Positions 1 to 9,654 of a stretch of 64,000 bases of DNA are shown piece by piece; position 1 is the stretch's first letter; every line of letters starts with the position of its first letter. A model generated the notes under the pieces. It saw nothing but the letters and a program-made list of their open reading frames with translations. It was not told the origin of the DNA and ran no database searches. Source of the DNA: Beverwykella pulmonaria (Eukaryota > Ascomycota > Dothideomycetes > Pleosporales > Melanommataceae); assembly GCA_001599595.1 (NCBI GenBank), contig BCHH01000011.1, forward strand, positions 145,894 through 209,893, read 5' to 3'. A program made the translations under genes and the position numbers.

Positions 1-371
1 TGATTCTCATATGATATTGAGGTGATGTACAGCTATTGTTCATGTCACAAATATTACAACACATCATTATAAAATACGAGATTCAGAAGAGATTATATGA
101 AGCTGTTATTCATCTGTTGACATGGTAGATACCGAGAATCAGTTATGATAGCCAACTACGCGCAGAGAAGTAAACTGTCATGAAGAACGAAACACTAGAT
201 TGTCTCGGCAGCACCAGTGAAACCCAACTAGACTGCCATGCAATCCAAACTCCTGGAATCTCCACATCCGACACTATGCTTTTCATTCTCTTGTCCGACT
301 GCCTCAAAACAGAACAGTGCCGAAGAAATAACGATCCTCAGGCACAGCACCACGGTATCTGCTTACCTCCC
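1..371. other. 3' flank, no gene seen
   Basis: This AT-rich stretch lies downstream of the first gene, which runs on the minus strand. No coding frame with convincing composition and no RNA gene is seen here. It probably holds the 3' UTR of the 985-aa gene. Confidence 0.4.
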
Positions 372-3329
372 CTAACGCTTCTTACCCTCGAGTTCCAGCT
401 GCCTAGCCTTTTCCAGGGCATCACGCTGACGCTGCGTTCCATAAGAGGATGCAGCAGCAATGATCTCGGCCGGGGTGCTCAGCTGCTGCATGAGCTCGAC
501 GGTGTGCGGCTGGAGGGCCTGGGCGTTCTGCTGCTCTTGGACCAGAGCCTCCTTCTCGGTCGGAGTCAAGGAGGACCAAGGCATGTTCTGGGTAACATGG
601 ATTAGGCGCGGAGCTGGATTCACTCGCTGCGCGACCATGCGCTGGAAGTTCGGATTGCTGAGTGTCTGCTGTATCATGCGGCGCTGGTCTTCTGGTGAGC
701 TGACAAATTGCTGAAGTTGTGTCGGCGAGTATCCGTATTGCTGCTGGAACTGTTGGCGGAGTACGGGAGAGTTGTTAAACTCGCGCACCATGTGCAGAAG
801 ATGCTGTTGCTCAACTGGCACCTGGGAGCGGAAGATGCTGAAGCCGGGATGCGGAATCACGGTCGAGGTCGAGGTCGGGTTCTGGATGTGAGCTGGCGCT
901 TGCTGGGTGGCAGGAGTGGAAATGCCTTGGGAGGATGTGTCTAGTTGGGATGCGGGCGAAGAGGTGACCTTGTACTGGGCTGAGCGCGATCGCTTGACTA
1001 ATGATGCTAAAGAGGATTCATCTCGGGGTGCACGTCGCTTCTGCAATCTCTTGGACAGTTTCCACATCTTTAGTGGCTTCGGCAGGCCCAAGGAGGCAGT
1101 CGTTTGGTGTAGTGTGGTGTTCGGAGCCAGTGGCGATGGCATCGACATGATGGTTGGGTGGCAGGCCTCCATTATCTTCTTGACGCGCGGGCTGATGCCC
1201 TGCTTGGTTGGCAGCAGGTACTGCTCACGCTTCCATGGGATAGTGGGGTCCGCGGGTTTCGGTGCGTACATAACTCCACGCCCTTCCTCAACTGTCCACC
1301 ATGTGCCGTACTCCAATTGCGTCTGAGAGAGCTTGCTGATGGCGGCGATGTCTTCCTTCGTGACCGTGTATGACTCCGGATCAAACTCATTCTCCATGCG
1401 AGACAGAATACCGTGCTCCGTGCAGAAATTGTCGAGACGCTGCCACAACTCCTCGGCAAGTTGGTGATAGTCTTTAATGCGTGCAAGGGGACCCTCTCCA
1501 ATCTTGAAATGCATGCGACCAATGATATCACTCATGTTTACTCGTGGGTCAGCCGTGAACCAGAAGTGAAGGCGCCATCCTTCAACCGCGGAGCTGATGT
1601 ATCGGGGAAGCGGAGGGAGTATGCGAAGAACCTCGTCGCTGATGCCGCGCAGGCCTCGGCCCTCTTCGCCAGGGAGGGAAACTGTATCGCCAGATTTAGG
1701 AAACAACCAGTTGAGGAAGCCCATACGTGGCTCATCGATGAAGGCCATAAATAGTGGGACGTTCGCGGAGTTGTTCTCGCACAAGAGCTGGGAATCAGAT
1801 ATAGATGTCAAATCGTTAGGGTAGTTGGGATTAGACGCTGGCGGGTATTGGTATTCGCGACGGTCTGGGCAAGGCCAGTACCCTCTCGCAAAGGCCGTGC
1901 TGCCGTCTTTGAGCTGGATCTGTCGTCTAGTCGCGACATTGACGAAATGCTCTCCTTGTTCCATGGATTGGACTGCATTTTTGTAGTAATCCGGGTGATT
2001 GATGGCTTGCTCGTATGGAAGATATTCCTTGGGAATGGCGTACTTGCGAATCATCTCATCGACTGTGCGTGGAGTGTCATTTACGACAATGACGGAGCCG
2101 GAGCCGGAGCTAGAGTTTTTGCGACGGTTATTGCTCTTACGAGGTTGCGAAGCGCATGACATTGGCTTGACCAGGTCATGAGTGGTGAGCGGAGCATTCT
2201 CACTAGTGAGAGACTCATGTCTGATAACACTAGAATTGGTGATGTGGGTGACCTGCTGACTGCTATAGGACGAGCCAAGCTCAGCCTGGACAGAGCGGCG
2301 TATTCCGGACTCGAAGGGAAAGTCGGTATTGCGGCAAACGCCAGTGTTGGTTGCTTGATCGTTCTGCTCACGATTGGAGTGAAGAGGCTCGGAGACTGAT
2401 GACGACAAGTACTGGTCAGTGGAAGTATCGCGAACGATCTCGGGAATGCGCACTGGCGGGGAGGGATGATCGTTGATTGGAGTAAGGAAGTCGTTGTGGG
2501 AGCTGGACTGAAGGGCTTCCAAGGAGGACAAAGATGCTCCCATACCGACCGGGATGCTATTTCGTGCTAGCTTGGAGAATTTGTTCGTGGCTGCAAGGTC
2601 AATTTCGCCTAGCAATTTTTTGCCGACGTCAAAGTCAAACAACATATCTAGGTTGGGCAAATCGAGAAGTAAATTGTTGTTGAGAGCAGCGCCGGCAGAA
2701 TTTCTTATGCTCATGCTGTTCATATTGCTGAAGTAGTCACGGAAGTTGAGAGCTGGGCCAGCGGATTGATCCGTGTTTGTCTCGTTCATATTGCCAAAGC
2801 CCTGGCCGTGGCCCAGGTGAAGGCTGGACTGAGAGTTCGAAGACCAATTGAAGTCGGCGATGCCGCCTATAAAGGCATCTTCACTCACCTGAGAAATCGA
2901 AGGCATGTCGTTGTTGTCGTTGTTATCTCTGACAGGGTCAAAGACCCCAGAAAAAGGCTTGCCGATGGTGCTGTCGAGATACTGGGCGCTGAGGTTCTCA
3001 CCAAAGGGGAGTAAGGGCAGAGACAAGTTTAAATCAGCGGGGACCAGCCCCAATGCCTGCACGTTGGTGTTGAGGCCAGACGTGAAACCCATGGCAGACG
3101 TGACAGTGCCACTGCTAGAGGATGGAGTGGGAGGAGTTGGCGTTGTGCTCCCCTGCTCGACTGGGGTGGTTGAAGGCAATGCCGCATCAGTCTCCCGTGC
3201 GCCATCACCAGACAGCTCTGGGTTGACATCCATGTCAGCGATATGAGTGGGAGAAGTTTTGTAAGAAGAAGGAGTTAACAACCCAAACAACTCCAGATCG
3301 AGGTCAGTGTTAAAATTTTCGTTGTTCAT
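372..3329 (-). CDS. Large Q-rich protein, function unknown
   Basis: A single exon encodes about 985 aa. The first true ATG is at 3329; the codon two before it is TTG. The N-terminal half is rich in Ser, Asn and Thr and looks disordered. A more ordered middle part (roughly residues 420-720) follows, including the segments DEMIRKYAIPKEYLPYEQAI and GYWPCPDRREYQYP. A basic stretch containing KRLQKRRAPR comes next, and the tail is rich in Gln and Pro. This composition is common in fungal transcriptional co-regulators, but no named domain is recognised, so no function is assigned. The gene is real by length and codon use. It is divergent from nothing nearby and is followed by a 1.2-kb gene-free stretch. 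Confidence 0.8.
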   Translation of the reverse strand: MNNENFNTDLDLELFGLLTPSSYKTSPTHIADMDVNPELSGDGARETDAALPSTTPVEQGSTTPTPPTPSSSSGTVTSAMGFTSGLNTNVQALGLVPADLNLSLPLLPFGENLSAQYLDSTIGKPFSGVFDPVRDNNDNNDMPSISQVSEDAFIGGIADFNWSSNSQSSLHLGHGQGFGNMNETNTDQSAGPALNFRDYFSNMNSMSIRNSAGAALNNNLLLDLPNLDMLFDFDVGKKLLGEIDLAATNKFSKLARNSIPVGMGASLSSLEALQSSSHNDFLTPINDHPSPPVRIPEIVRDTSTDQYLSSSVSEPLHSNREQNDQATNTGVCRNTDFPFESGIRRSVQAELGSSYSSQQVTHITNSSVIRHESLTSENAPLTTHDLVKPMSCASQPRKSNNRRKNSSSGSGSVIVVNDTPRTVDEMIRKYAIPKEYLPYEQAINHPDYYKNAVQSMEQGEHFVNVATRRQIQLKDGSTAFARGYWPCPDRREYQYPPASNPNYPNDLTSISDSQLLCENNSANVPLFMAFIDEPRMGFLNWLFPKSGDTVSLPGEEGRGLRGISDEVLRILPPLPRYISSAVEGWRLHFWFTADPRVNMSDIIGRMHFKIGEGPLARIKDYHQLAEELWQRLDNFCTEHGILSRMENEFDPESYTVTKEDIAAISKLSQTQLEYGTWWTVEEGRGVMYAPKPADPTIPWKREQYLLPTKQGISPRVKKIMEACHPTIMSMPSPLAPNTTLHQTTASLGLPKPLKMWKLSKRLQKRRAPRDESSLASLVKRSRSAQYKVTSSPASQLDTSSQGISTPATQQAPAHIQNPTSTSTVIPHPGFSIFRSQVPVEQQHLLHMVREFNNSPVLRQQFQQQYGYSPTQLQQFVSSPEDQRRMIQQTLSNPNFQRMVAQRVNPAPRLIHVTQNMPWSSLTPTEKEALVQEQQNAQALQPHTVELMQQLSTPAEIIAAASSYGTQRQRDALEKARQLELEGKKR

Positions 3330-4526
3330 GTTCAAGTGAGGAACTGTTTAAGAAACGAGGTAGTTGAGAAGGTTGAATTGCGTGGAAAATGAGAGAAATG
3401 GAGCGGTAGACTCACAAGAATCCTTTTGGGGAGGGCTGGTACTAACATCATGAGAGAGGGCTTGATGCTAGTGCATTCACTGCTGGTGCATTCACTGCTG
3501 GTCCGTGTCATCACCTCACCTCCCTCCTCCTTGAGGAGGCAACCACCTTTCCGGGTATCTGCTCCAAACAGAAAACACGGAGAAACATGATGAGGAAATC
3601 ACGTTCCATCCTTCTACTCTATCATATGCGTCAATTGGCAGTCTCAGAGAACGGAGCTGCGGTGGTGAAAGACTAGCATCATCCGCGGTAGACAGGGGTG
3701 TTTTGGATGTGGGACACCTTAATCCCTTGTCCCGAAATGCATTTTAGAGAAAGGTATCATGGTGAATACTTTTTTACCCTCCTCTAGGGTAGTGCGAGCG
3801 CAAGATGAACAATCATAGCAAAATTGTGCAGCCAAGTGAGAGCGAACATACCGCCCAGATGAAAGAGCAAAAAGTATGGAGCAAACTGTTTGAGCTCCCA
3901 GATGATATGTAGCAACTATAATCTCTTTCTCTGTCCCTTTATGGGCCCATTCGAATAGTAGTAATGAATATGACATCGTTTTGTGTCATGGCGGCGAGGG
4001 CGCCTCCTGCGGCGGCGGAGCGGGTAGCGGTCGAGGGATGGAAGTTTCGTGACGCGACAGCGAGGCGGGAGAAGGAATCAGCGGAGCGGAGGGCAATGTC
4101 TGCCTTTATGTTGTTTGCGTAGAGAACTTCATAAGCAGATCAGTCACTTGCCTAAGTGTTCATATCTCACCTGGGCAGGCAACCAGCCAACGAAAGACGT
4201 CAGTATAATTGTATACCATTGCGAAATATGTGTCTCGCATCTATGAATGTAATGGCACTCAATCTTGGCCAGGCTACCCGGAAGGTGCTGCCGTGCTTCT
4301 TTCATCCAACCCGTTGTTCAGTATCTTGCTTAAATCTTGCGTGAAAGAAAGCAATGTCTTCTTTACACTCCCTATATGCAGCCATTATGTACAACCATCC
4401 AAAAAATGTTAAGTATAGAAACTCCCGAATCACTGATATTTTTTTAAATGTTGTACGTTCACAATCTACATTAACTGTTCCCAGATATACACAATCGAGC
4501 CAAGATCTACACCTACCCTCACCGCT
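3330..4526. other. Gene-free stretch, 5' flank of the Q-rich gene
   Basis: About 1.2 kb without a supported gene. Only short ORFs of no more than about 85 aa occur, with no recognisable products. It should contain the promoter and 5' UTR of the minus-strand gene ending at 3329 and the 3' UTR of the phosphatase gene ending at 4527. A perfect 15-bp tandem duplication lies at 3471-3500. Confidence 0.4.
3471..3500. repeat. 15-bp perfect tandem duplication
   Basis: The unit GTGCATTCACTGCTG occurs twice head to tail (3471-3485 and 3486-3500), about 140 bp upstream of the start of the minus-strand Q-rich gene. Confidence 0.9.
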
Positions 4527-5600
4527 CTACTGAATATCTGTAGGTAGCACAACAAGCCAATTCCTATCCGCCGTAACCCTCAATCCATTCTCACTCTGCC
4601 CTTTTACACTGTCCTCAATTAACCCTCCCAGCGCCTCCCAATTACTCGCACTCTTGTTAACCCAAAGCCTCATGCCCCCTTTCTCCACATCAACATTAAA
4701 ATGCATATATGTATCGCTCCCCGGCGTATCCCCTGCTGCCAATATTGGCTTCTTCCAAAGATCAATATACGTAACAACCGCGGCCCACTTCCCTGCATAC
4801 CATGTGGCCGGTGTCCACAAATAGCTACCTAGCACCAAATCCAGATTTGCCGTTTGATTATACGTTCCGTCCGCAATCTGCTTCCTTGACACTGTCAAAT
4901 CGCCCGACGTGATATTTCGCATCATAGTCGCTACGCCCAGCACCTTCTCAGGAGGGATATTGTATCCGTATTTCGGGTCTGAGACCACCATGCGCACGAC
5001 CTCCTCTTGCGATGCGGAAACGATCCACACGTCAATTCCATTCGCCATCAGTGTGTTAATCAGCTCCTTCTGCCCAGCAAACGGTCGTGCGGGATTGATC
5101 TCCTCGTAAACCACTACATCGCCGTCCCAATAGCTCGTCGGCACCGTCCCATTAAATGCCATCAGTTCGTCAATCCAGCCCTTCAACTCCCTCAAGCTCA
5201 ACCCCGAATAAACCTGCGCGGCCCATGGATAACAAACGTATGCATCGATTTCGCAGAGCCGGTTGTAGTAGCTGTACAGCGTCTCTGTGTAGTTTGCGGT
5301 GTCTTTGAAGTCGATGAGGTGGAGGGAGGGGTCTAGAGTTGCTCGCGTGATGACGCCTTTGTTTTCTAGGTAGGGAAGGGAGGATTCCTCAATATCGTAG
5401 CGCCAGATTGTGTTGTCGGCGTCGAAGACGGCAAAAGCGGAAGTGTTGGCGTTGCGGGAGATCATTTTGGCGAGGGACTTTGCAGTGGCTGGGGGCCAGG
5501 AGGGGAGGGAGGACTGGATGTGAGAGTATGAGGTGGATGGTGATGCATGTGCAGTTATAGCTAGCGACAGTATTGCGATTGAGAGGACGGAGGACTTCAT
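4527..5600 (-). CDS. Secreted HAD-superfamily phosphatase
   Basis: A single exon encodes 357 aa. The first ~19 residues are a hydrophobic signal peptide ending near AHA-S. HAD motif I is FAVFDADNTIW, with the nucleophile Asp60 and the general acid Asp62. Motif II is the segment IVSAS and motif III/IV is GDTPGSD. These fit a phosphoserine-phosphatase-like hydrolase that uses an aspartyl-phosphate intermediate and Mg2+. Several N-x-S/T sites (NTS, NYT, NGT, NIT, NQT, NKS) suggest glycosylation and secretion or vacuolar targeting. The family assignment is firm; the substrate is unknown. It is flanked by long intergenic regions and belongs to no obvious operon-like group. Confidence 0.85.
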   Translation of the reverse strand: MKSSVLSIAILSLAITAHASPSTSYSHIQSSLPSWPPATAKSLAKMISRNANTSAFAVFDADNTIWRYDIEESSLPYLENKGVITRATLDPSLHLIDFKDTANYTETLYSYYNRLCEIDAYVCYPWAAQVYSGLSLRELKGWIDELMAFNGTVPTSYWDGDVVVYEEINPARPFAGQKELINTLMANGIDVWIVSASQEEVVRMVVSDPKYGYNIPPEKVLGVATMMRNITSGDLTVSRKQIADGTYNQTANLDLVLGSYLWTPATWYAGKWAAVVTYIDLWKKPILAAGDTPGSDTYMHFNVDVEKGGMRLWVNKSASNWEALGGLIEDSVKGQSENGLRVTADRNWLVVLPTDIQ

Positions 5601-6303
5601 AATGGATTCACTATAGAAAAAGTGATAGAAAAGAGACAGCAGCCTACCTGCACACGACGCTGGCTACAGCTCACCTTCGTGTAAGACGAAATTTCGGCGA
5701 TTTCTACCACCTACGTAAGTACCTTCTTGATAGGAAATGGGACGGTCGGTCTCTGCCTTATCGAAATGAGCGGATGAAGTTTGTCATTTCCTGCTGCGTA
5801 CCATTTCTGTCGTATTGGGCCGAGAGCGCGCCGCTCCAGGGCCGATTCACAAAGTCTAGCCGAGCCAGGGCGCAAAAGTCTTCAACCAACCTCATCTGAC
5901 CTCATCACCTCGAATAGCATACTCAAGCCCTGGAAGAAAAATGTAAGTGATGTGAAGTGGACCTAATTAATAGATTTACATATACATATTTCATTGAGAG
6001 CAACGAGCGAGGAGAGAGATTCAGGAAAAAGACATGTGCACGGTCCTATACTAGCGTTTATCTTACACTGAGCACTTCTCTTTTCTCTTCTGCTTCTATT
6101 CCGCCTCCCCAGTGTAGAAGAAAAGAAGGTCATAACTTCCATGCTCGCGGTTCAAACTCGTACGTATCACTATATCCGCCCAAATAAACCTTTGAGTCAA
6201 AGAATAAGGGTATACATAGTCCCAGCGCTGTAGCGTCAGAGCACCCAAAACGCCGCAATATAGTCGGTCCACCATAACCATAGAAATGCACGAAAACATT
6301 CCG
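5601..6303. other. Intergenic: promoter of phosphatase gene and 3' UTR of MINDY gene
   Basis: About 700 bp with no supported ORF. A copy of the core TCGGCGATTTCTAC lies at 5694-5707, 94 bp upstream of the phosphatase ATG. The same core recurs in the promoters of the PKS-NRPS cluster (see the findings). The rest shows nothing recognisable. Confidence 0.4.
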
Positions 6304-9105
6304 CTACATAACAACACACTTATCCCGATCCTCCTGCTGGCCATTAGGCCCCACCATCCCCGCACTCTGTCTTCGCCCCGGTCGGCCTGGCAACTGTGGC
6401 TGCTGCATACCCCCAAATCTACCAGAAGCCCTGCGACCTCCCGGACCAGGCCCGAATGGCATACCCTGCGTGTTCTGTTGGTATGCGCTGCCTGGGGCTC
6501 CGTACGGCGCGCTTGGATTCGCAGGGTGTCCTTGAGGTGGGTGGTAGGGAGGGTTCGTGGCGGCCTCTTCATATGTAGGTGGGGGAGCTGGGTCGTTGTT
6601 GGGTCTGTTTGTCTGGACGTTGTTTCTCCGAGGTGGGATAACAGGTGCCTCGCCTGGTCGAGGTGTGCGCCGGTTTCCAGGTCGTGATTGCGCGTGCGAT
6701 GCAATGGCGTTCTCAGAGAGTTCATTTTCTTGACGCCGACGCTCTTCGAGTGATCGTCGATGTCTGTCATCTTCCTCTTCTTGAAGCTGAAGTGCCAATG
6801 CCAAGTCATGGTCTTCCTGCTCCGTTGACCCAGGTGAGGCAAGATTAGAACCCTGACCTGGACTAAGGGCTGCGGAAGAATCTGAATGGTTCCCGCGGCG
6901 AGACTGGACAGTGGTCCATCCTTGATTGTCGCCAACATCGAGCATGCTTTGAACTGGTGGCTGGTTTTGCTGTCTCGGAGGGGCGGTATTGCCAACAGGG
7001 CGGAAGTCGCCCGAGAATAGTTCGCTTCCCTGCCCATTCACATCAACAAGCGACTCCCAAACAATCTCATCATGGCTAGAGTAGCCTTGGTCTGTGACTA
7101 GCGTCAAAAGGTTATTCGTTCTTGGGTCCTTGTACAATGTAGAGAAGTGATCGTTTCGGAACAATATCCCGACCTGCCCAGGCTGTAGGCTTTCGCGCAT
7201 AGTCTTGAGGCCATAGTCGGTTAGCTGAGTCGGCCACCGGCCGAGAAACTCCTTAATGGCGTGAATATCGGTGAACATTCGCTGTTCGTTTTCATTCAAG
7301 GCATCTCCGGCTTGCAGTTTTGCATCAAGCTCCTCCTCCTGAAATTGGACGTATTGTGAGGTCTCGTATGTCTTCGCTACACGGTCGAATGCAATGTATG
7401 CTTCGGAGCCTGCCTCCGGAAGCCATCCATGCATCAGCGGAACATCGAACGTCCTGTACAGTCGCATGTCCTTCGTATCTTCGAAACCACCGGCAAGCGA
7501 AGGGCTAAGAGTCAAAGTACCATCGGTCGCGCCGGGATCGTGCACAAACATGGGGTTCACGTTCAGGCCTGTATGGAGGGTGAGAAGAAATTTGTACAAA
7601 TCGCTGACATCGGGCAGCTCCTGAGCGGCACCGCCTCGTCGACCCGACATGAGTTCATCGAAGACAGCGTCGAGCAACAAGCCAAGACTGACTTGTTCTC
7701 GTGTGCGGAGTGTCTCGACAAGTGCCGTCTCTATTCCGGATGGTGTTGACAGTACGAGCGCGTTTACCAAGGCGAGCAAAGGGCACGGTCCATTGAGGTT
7801 TTGGGTGAGGATGGGCGAAGTGCGAATGCCACGCGTGTTTACATCGTGCCATCGAATGTGTTTGATTTGATAGTGCTCTTTCCTCTGCTTGTTCATTGCG
7901 GTGGTCGGTGAATCTACGGCAGGACTGGATGAGGAACCGACGGCTGTGTCGATAGGTCGTGGAGGCATTGGTGGAGGTTGCTCTTCTTCTTGAGATTTTC
8001 TTGGCGGTAGTGCTGGAGCTTGCTCGTCTGCGAAGGGGTTAAAAGAAGGCGTTGCCGCTGCAGATTTGGCTGCTTGTTCTTGGCGGTGGAATTCCTCTGC
8101 GTGGCTCCGCTCTTGTTCAGCCCGAACCGCAGCCTCATGTGCGACGGCTAGTTCGTGCTGTTTCCTCTCTCTTTCACTCGATTCCCAGGCTTGCTGTTCC
8201 TGCCATGTGCGGTGAGGAGTCTCCTGTGGGCCGTCTTCTTCAGGCAGCCCGTGTGCTCTGGAAAATGCATCGAGAGAAGAGATATCCATACCGGGGTTCC
8301 AGTCCGAGGAAGCATTCGACTCATGTCTGGGGTGCTCCGATTGGGGTGTGGCAGACTCCACGGCAATGAGTGGTGGCTGGTCCAGCGATTGCGACCTGTG
8401 CTGTGGAGGTTCATGACTGCTTAGATTTAAGTTCGCCAAGGGATGGGTAGGCGTGTCAGGGGTTTGATGCGTGGGTAGCTCAACGAGCTGGTTGTATGCT
8501 TGAGCCTGGGAAGGCGCATCCCCCCAAACTTGCTGACTGCTCTCGCCGCCCCAGTTGCTCTGGCCCGTAGGCTGCATGCGCAGATACGGATTATTCGTTT
8601 TCAGCGGTATGGATGCGCCGGAGCTGTTGCTCACAGCTCCATAGGACGAGGCGCTGGCTCCGGCGACCTCCGGTGTCGTGGTCTCCAACGACTTCTTTAT
8701 GGGCACTCCCGCTGCGGGTCCTGCTCGAAGGGCGTCTGGCAATGCGCTCTTGTTCGTGGGGGACGGTATTGGCTTCCCGCCGCCGATTTTCAGCGGGTTA
8801 GGCAAGTCTTCCGGGCTGGCGTCGTCATCATCCGACTGGTCCCAATCCGAGTCGCTGTAGTTGGAGCTATCGTCGTCCTTGTCCTTGTCTCTGGCCTGCT
8901 GTGCCTCGTCGAGGGTCCGGAGGTTGAATGCAGGCGATGTGGTGAGGTTCGGGGAGTAGACTTCCTCCCAGTCGGAGGCAGACGAGGCGGGCAGGGCGGG
9001 CGGCTGTTCGGAGACGGGTGTTGTCGGGTAGGGCGGGTTGTTGGCGGCCTGTGAAAGCGGTGCTGGGACGAGGTCACCCTGCGGGTTCGGTTTTCGGAGG
9101 ACCAT
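6304..9105 (-). CDS. MINDY-family (DUF544) deubiquitinase with CaaX box
   Basis: A single exon encodes 933 aa. The MINDY catalytic domain spans about residues 410-690. The catalytic Cys441 sits in NLNGPCPLLALVNAL and the catalytic His653 in NDHFSTLYKD. MINDY proteins are cysteine proteases that prefer to trim Lys48-linked ubiquitin chains; this comes from the family and is not visible in the sequence. The N-terminal ~400 residues are low-complexity, with acidic, Ser-rich and Pro-rich stretches and a Glu/Gln/Arg-rich helix around residues 300-345. Short Leu/Glu-rich segments after the domain (near LALALQLQEEEDD) resemble ubiquitin-interacting helices. The last four residues are CVVM, a good farnesylation (CaaX) signal, so membrane attachment is likely. 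The protein is longer than the animal homologues because of disordered flanks. Confidence 0.88.
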   Translation of the reverse strand: MVLRKPNPQGDLVPAPLSQAANNPPYPTTPVSEQPPALPASSASDWEEVYSPNLTTSPAFNLRTLDEAQQARDKDKDDDSSNYSDSDWDQSDDDDASPEDLPNPLKIGGGKPIPSPTNKSALPDALRAGPAAGVPIKKSLETTTPEVAGASASSYGAVSNSSGASIPLKTNNPYLRMQPTGQSNWGGESSQQVWGDAPSQAQAYNQLVELPTHQTPDTPTHPLANLNLSSHEPPQHRSQSLDQPPLIAVESATPQSEHPRHESNASSDWNPGMDISSLDAFSRAHGLPEEDGPQETPHRTWQEQQAWESSERERKQHELAVAHEAAVRAEQERSHAEEFHRQEQAAKSAAATPSFNPFADEQAPALPPRKSQEEEQPPPMPPRPIDTAVGSSSSPAVDSPTTAMNKQRKEHYQIKHIRWHDVNTRGIRTSPILTQNLNGPCPLLALVNALVLSTPSGIETALVETLRTREQVSLGLLLDAVFDELMSGRRGGAAQELPDVSDLYKFLLTLHTGLNVNPMFVHDPGATDGTLTLSPSLAGGFEDTKDMRLYRTFDVPLMHGWLPEAGSEAYIAFDRVAKTYETSQYVQFQEEELDAKLQAGDALNENEQRMFTDIHAIKEFLGRWPTQLTDYGLKTMRESLQPGQVGILFRNDHFSTLYKDPRTNNLLTLVTDQGYSSHDEIVWESLVDVNGQGSELFSGDFRPVGNTAPPRQQNQPPVQSMLDVGDNQGWTTVQSRRGNHSDSSAALSPGQGSNLASPGSTEQEDHDLALALQLQEEEDDRHRRSLEERRRQENELSENAIASHAQSRPGNRRTPRPGEAPVIPPRRNNVQTNRPNNDPAPPPTYEEAATNPPYHPPQGHPANPSAPYGAPGSAYQQNTQGMPFGPGPGGRRASGRFGGMQQPQLPGRPGRRQSAGMVGPNGQQEDRDKCVVM

Positions 9106-9654
9106 GGTGGTGTTGTTGTGGATGGTTTGAGGAGGAGCTCCTCGAGGTGTGAGAGAACGGCGTGTGAGCTGCAGCCACCTATCGGCTGCGGCCTAGTCGG
9201 AGCTGGTTCGAGGGAAAGACGGGGACAAGACAGCAGGGTCAGACTCGGCGGGCTGGTGTGTCGGAGGCAGCTATTATTGCGGAGCCGTGAGTGCGGGCGG
9301 CGACTTTTGTGTGGTGTACGCGGCCTCTCGCGAAGGAGTGAGCGATGGTGAGGGAGCTGATGGTTGGGCAAGGCCTATGACGACTGACGCGAGCCGCACC
9401 ACAGCCCCCGCCAGGAACGAACGAGGGTCGCAACCCTGCCTGCACCGCCACAGGATATTCTTTGGTGTGGGGACACAGCGAATTCATGGCATTCGCTATG
9501 CAGCATCGCCCAAGTCTCCATTATTCGCCTTTCTGAAGACATCGCCACTGTCCGTTCGCTCGCACTCACGTCGCCGCCACCGCAATCAGAACAAAGACGC
9601 GCCGGTGGCACATGGATTCGTAGCCCGTGCAGAAATCCCACAGCAGGCCGCGCA
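9106..9654. promoter_or_regulatory. Divergent promoter region, MINDY gene / trm6
   Basis: About 550 bp separate the two divergently transcribed start codons. It is GC-rich, with short shadow ORFs only. It must hold the promoters of both genes; no specific element is claimed. Confidence 0.5.

Noticed and set aside
8790..9371. A 193-codon minus-strand frame across the MINDY gene start
   Set aside because: Arg/Pro/Ser/Thr-rich shadow of the MINDY gene in another frame.
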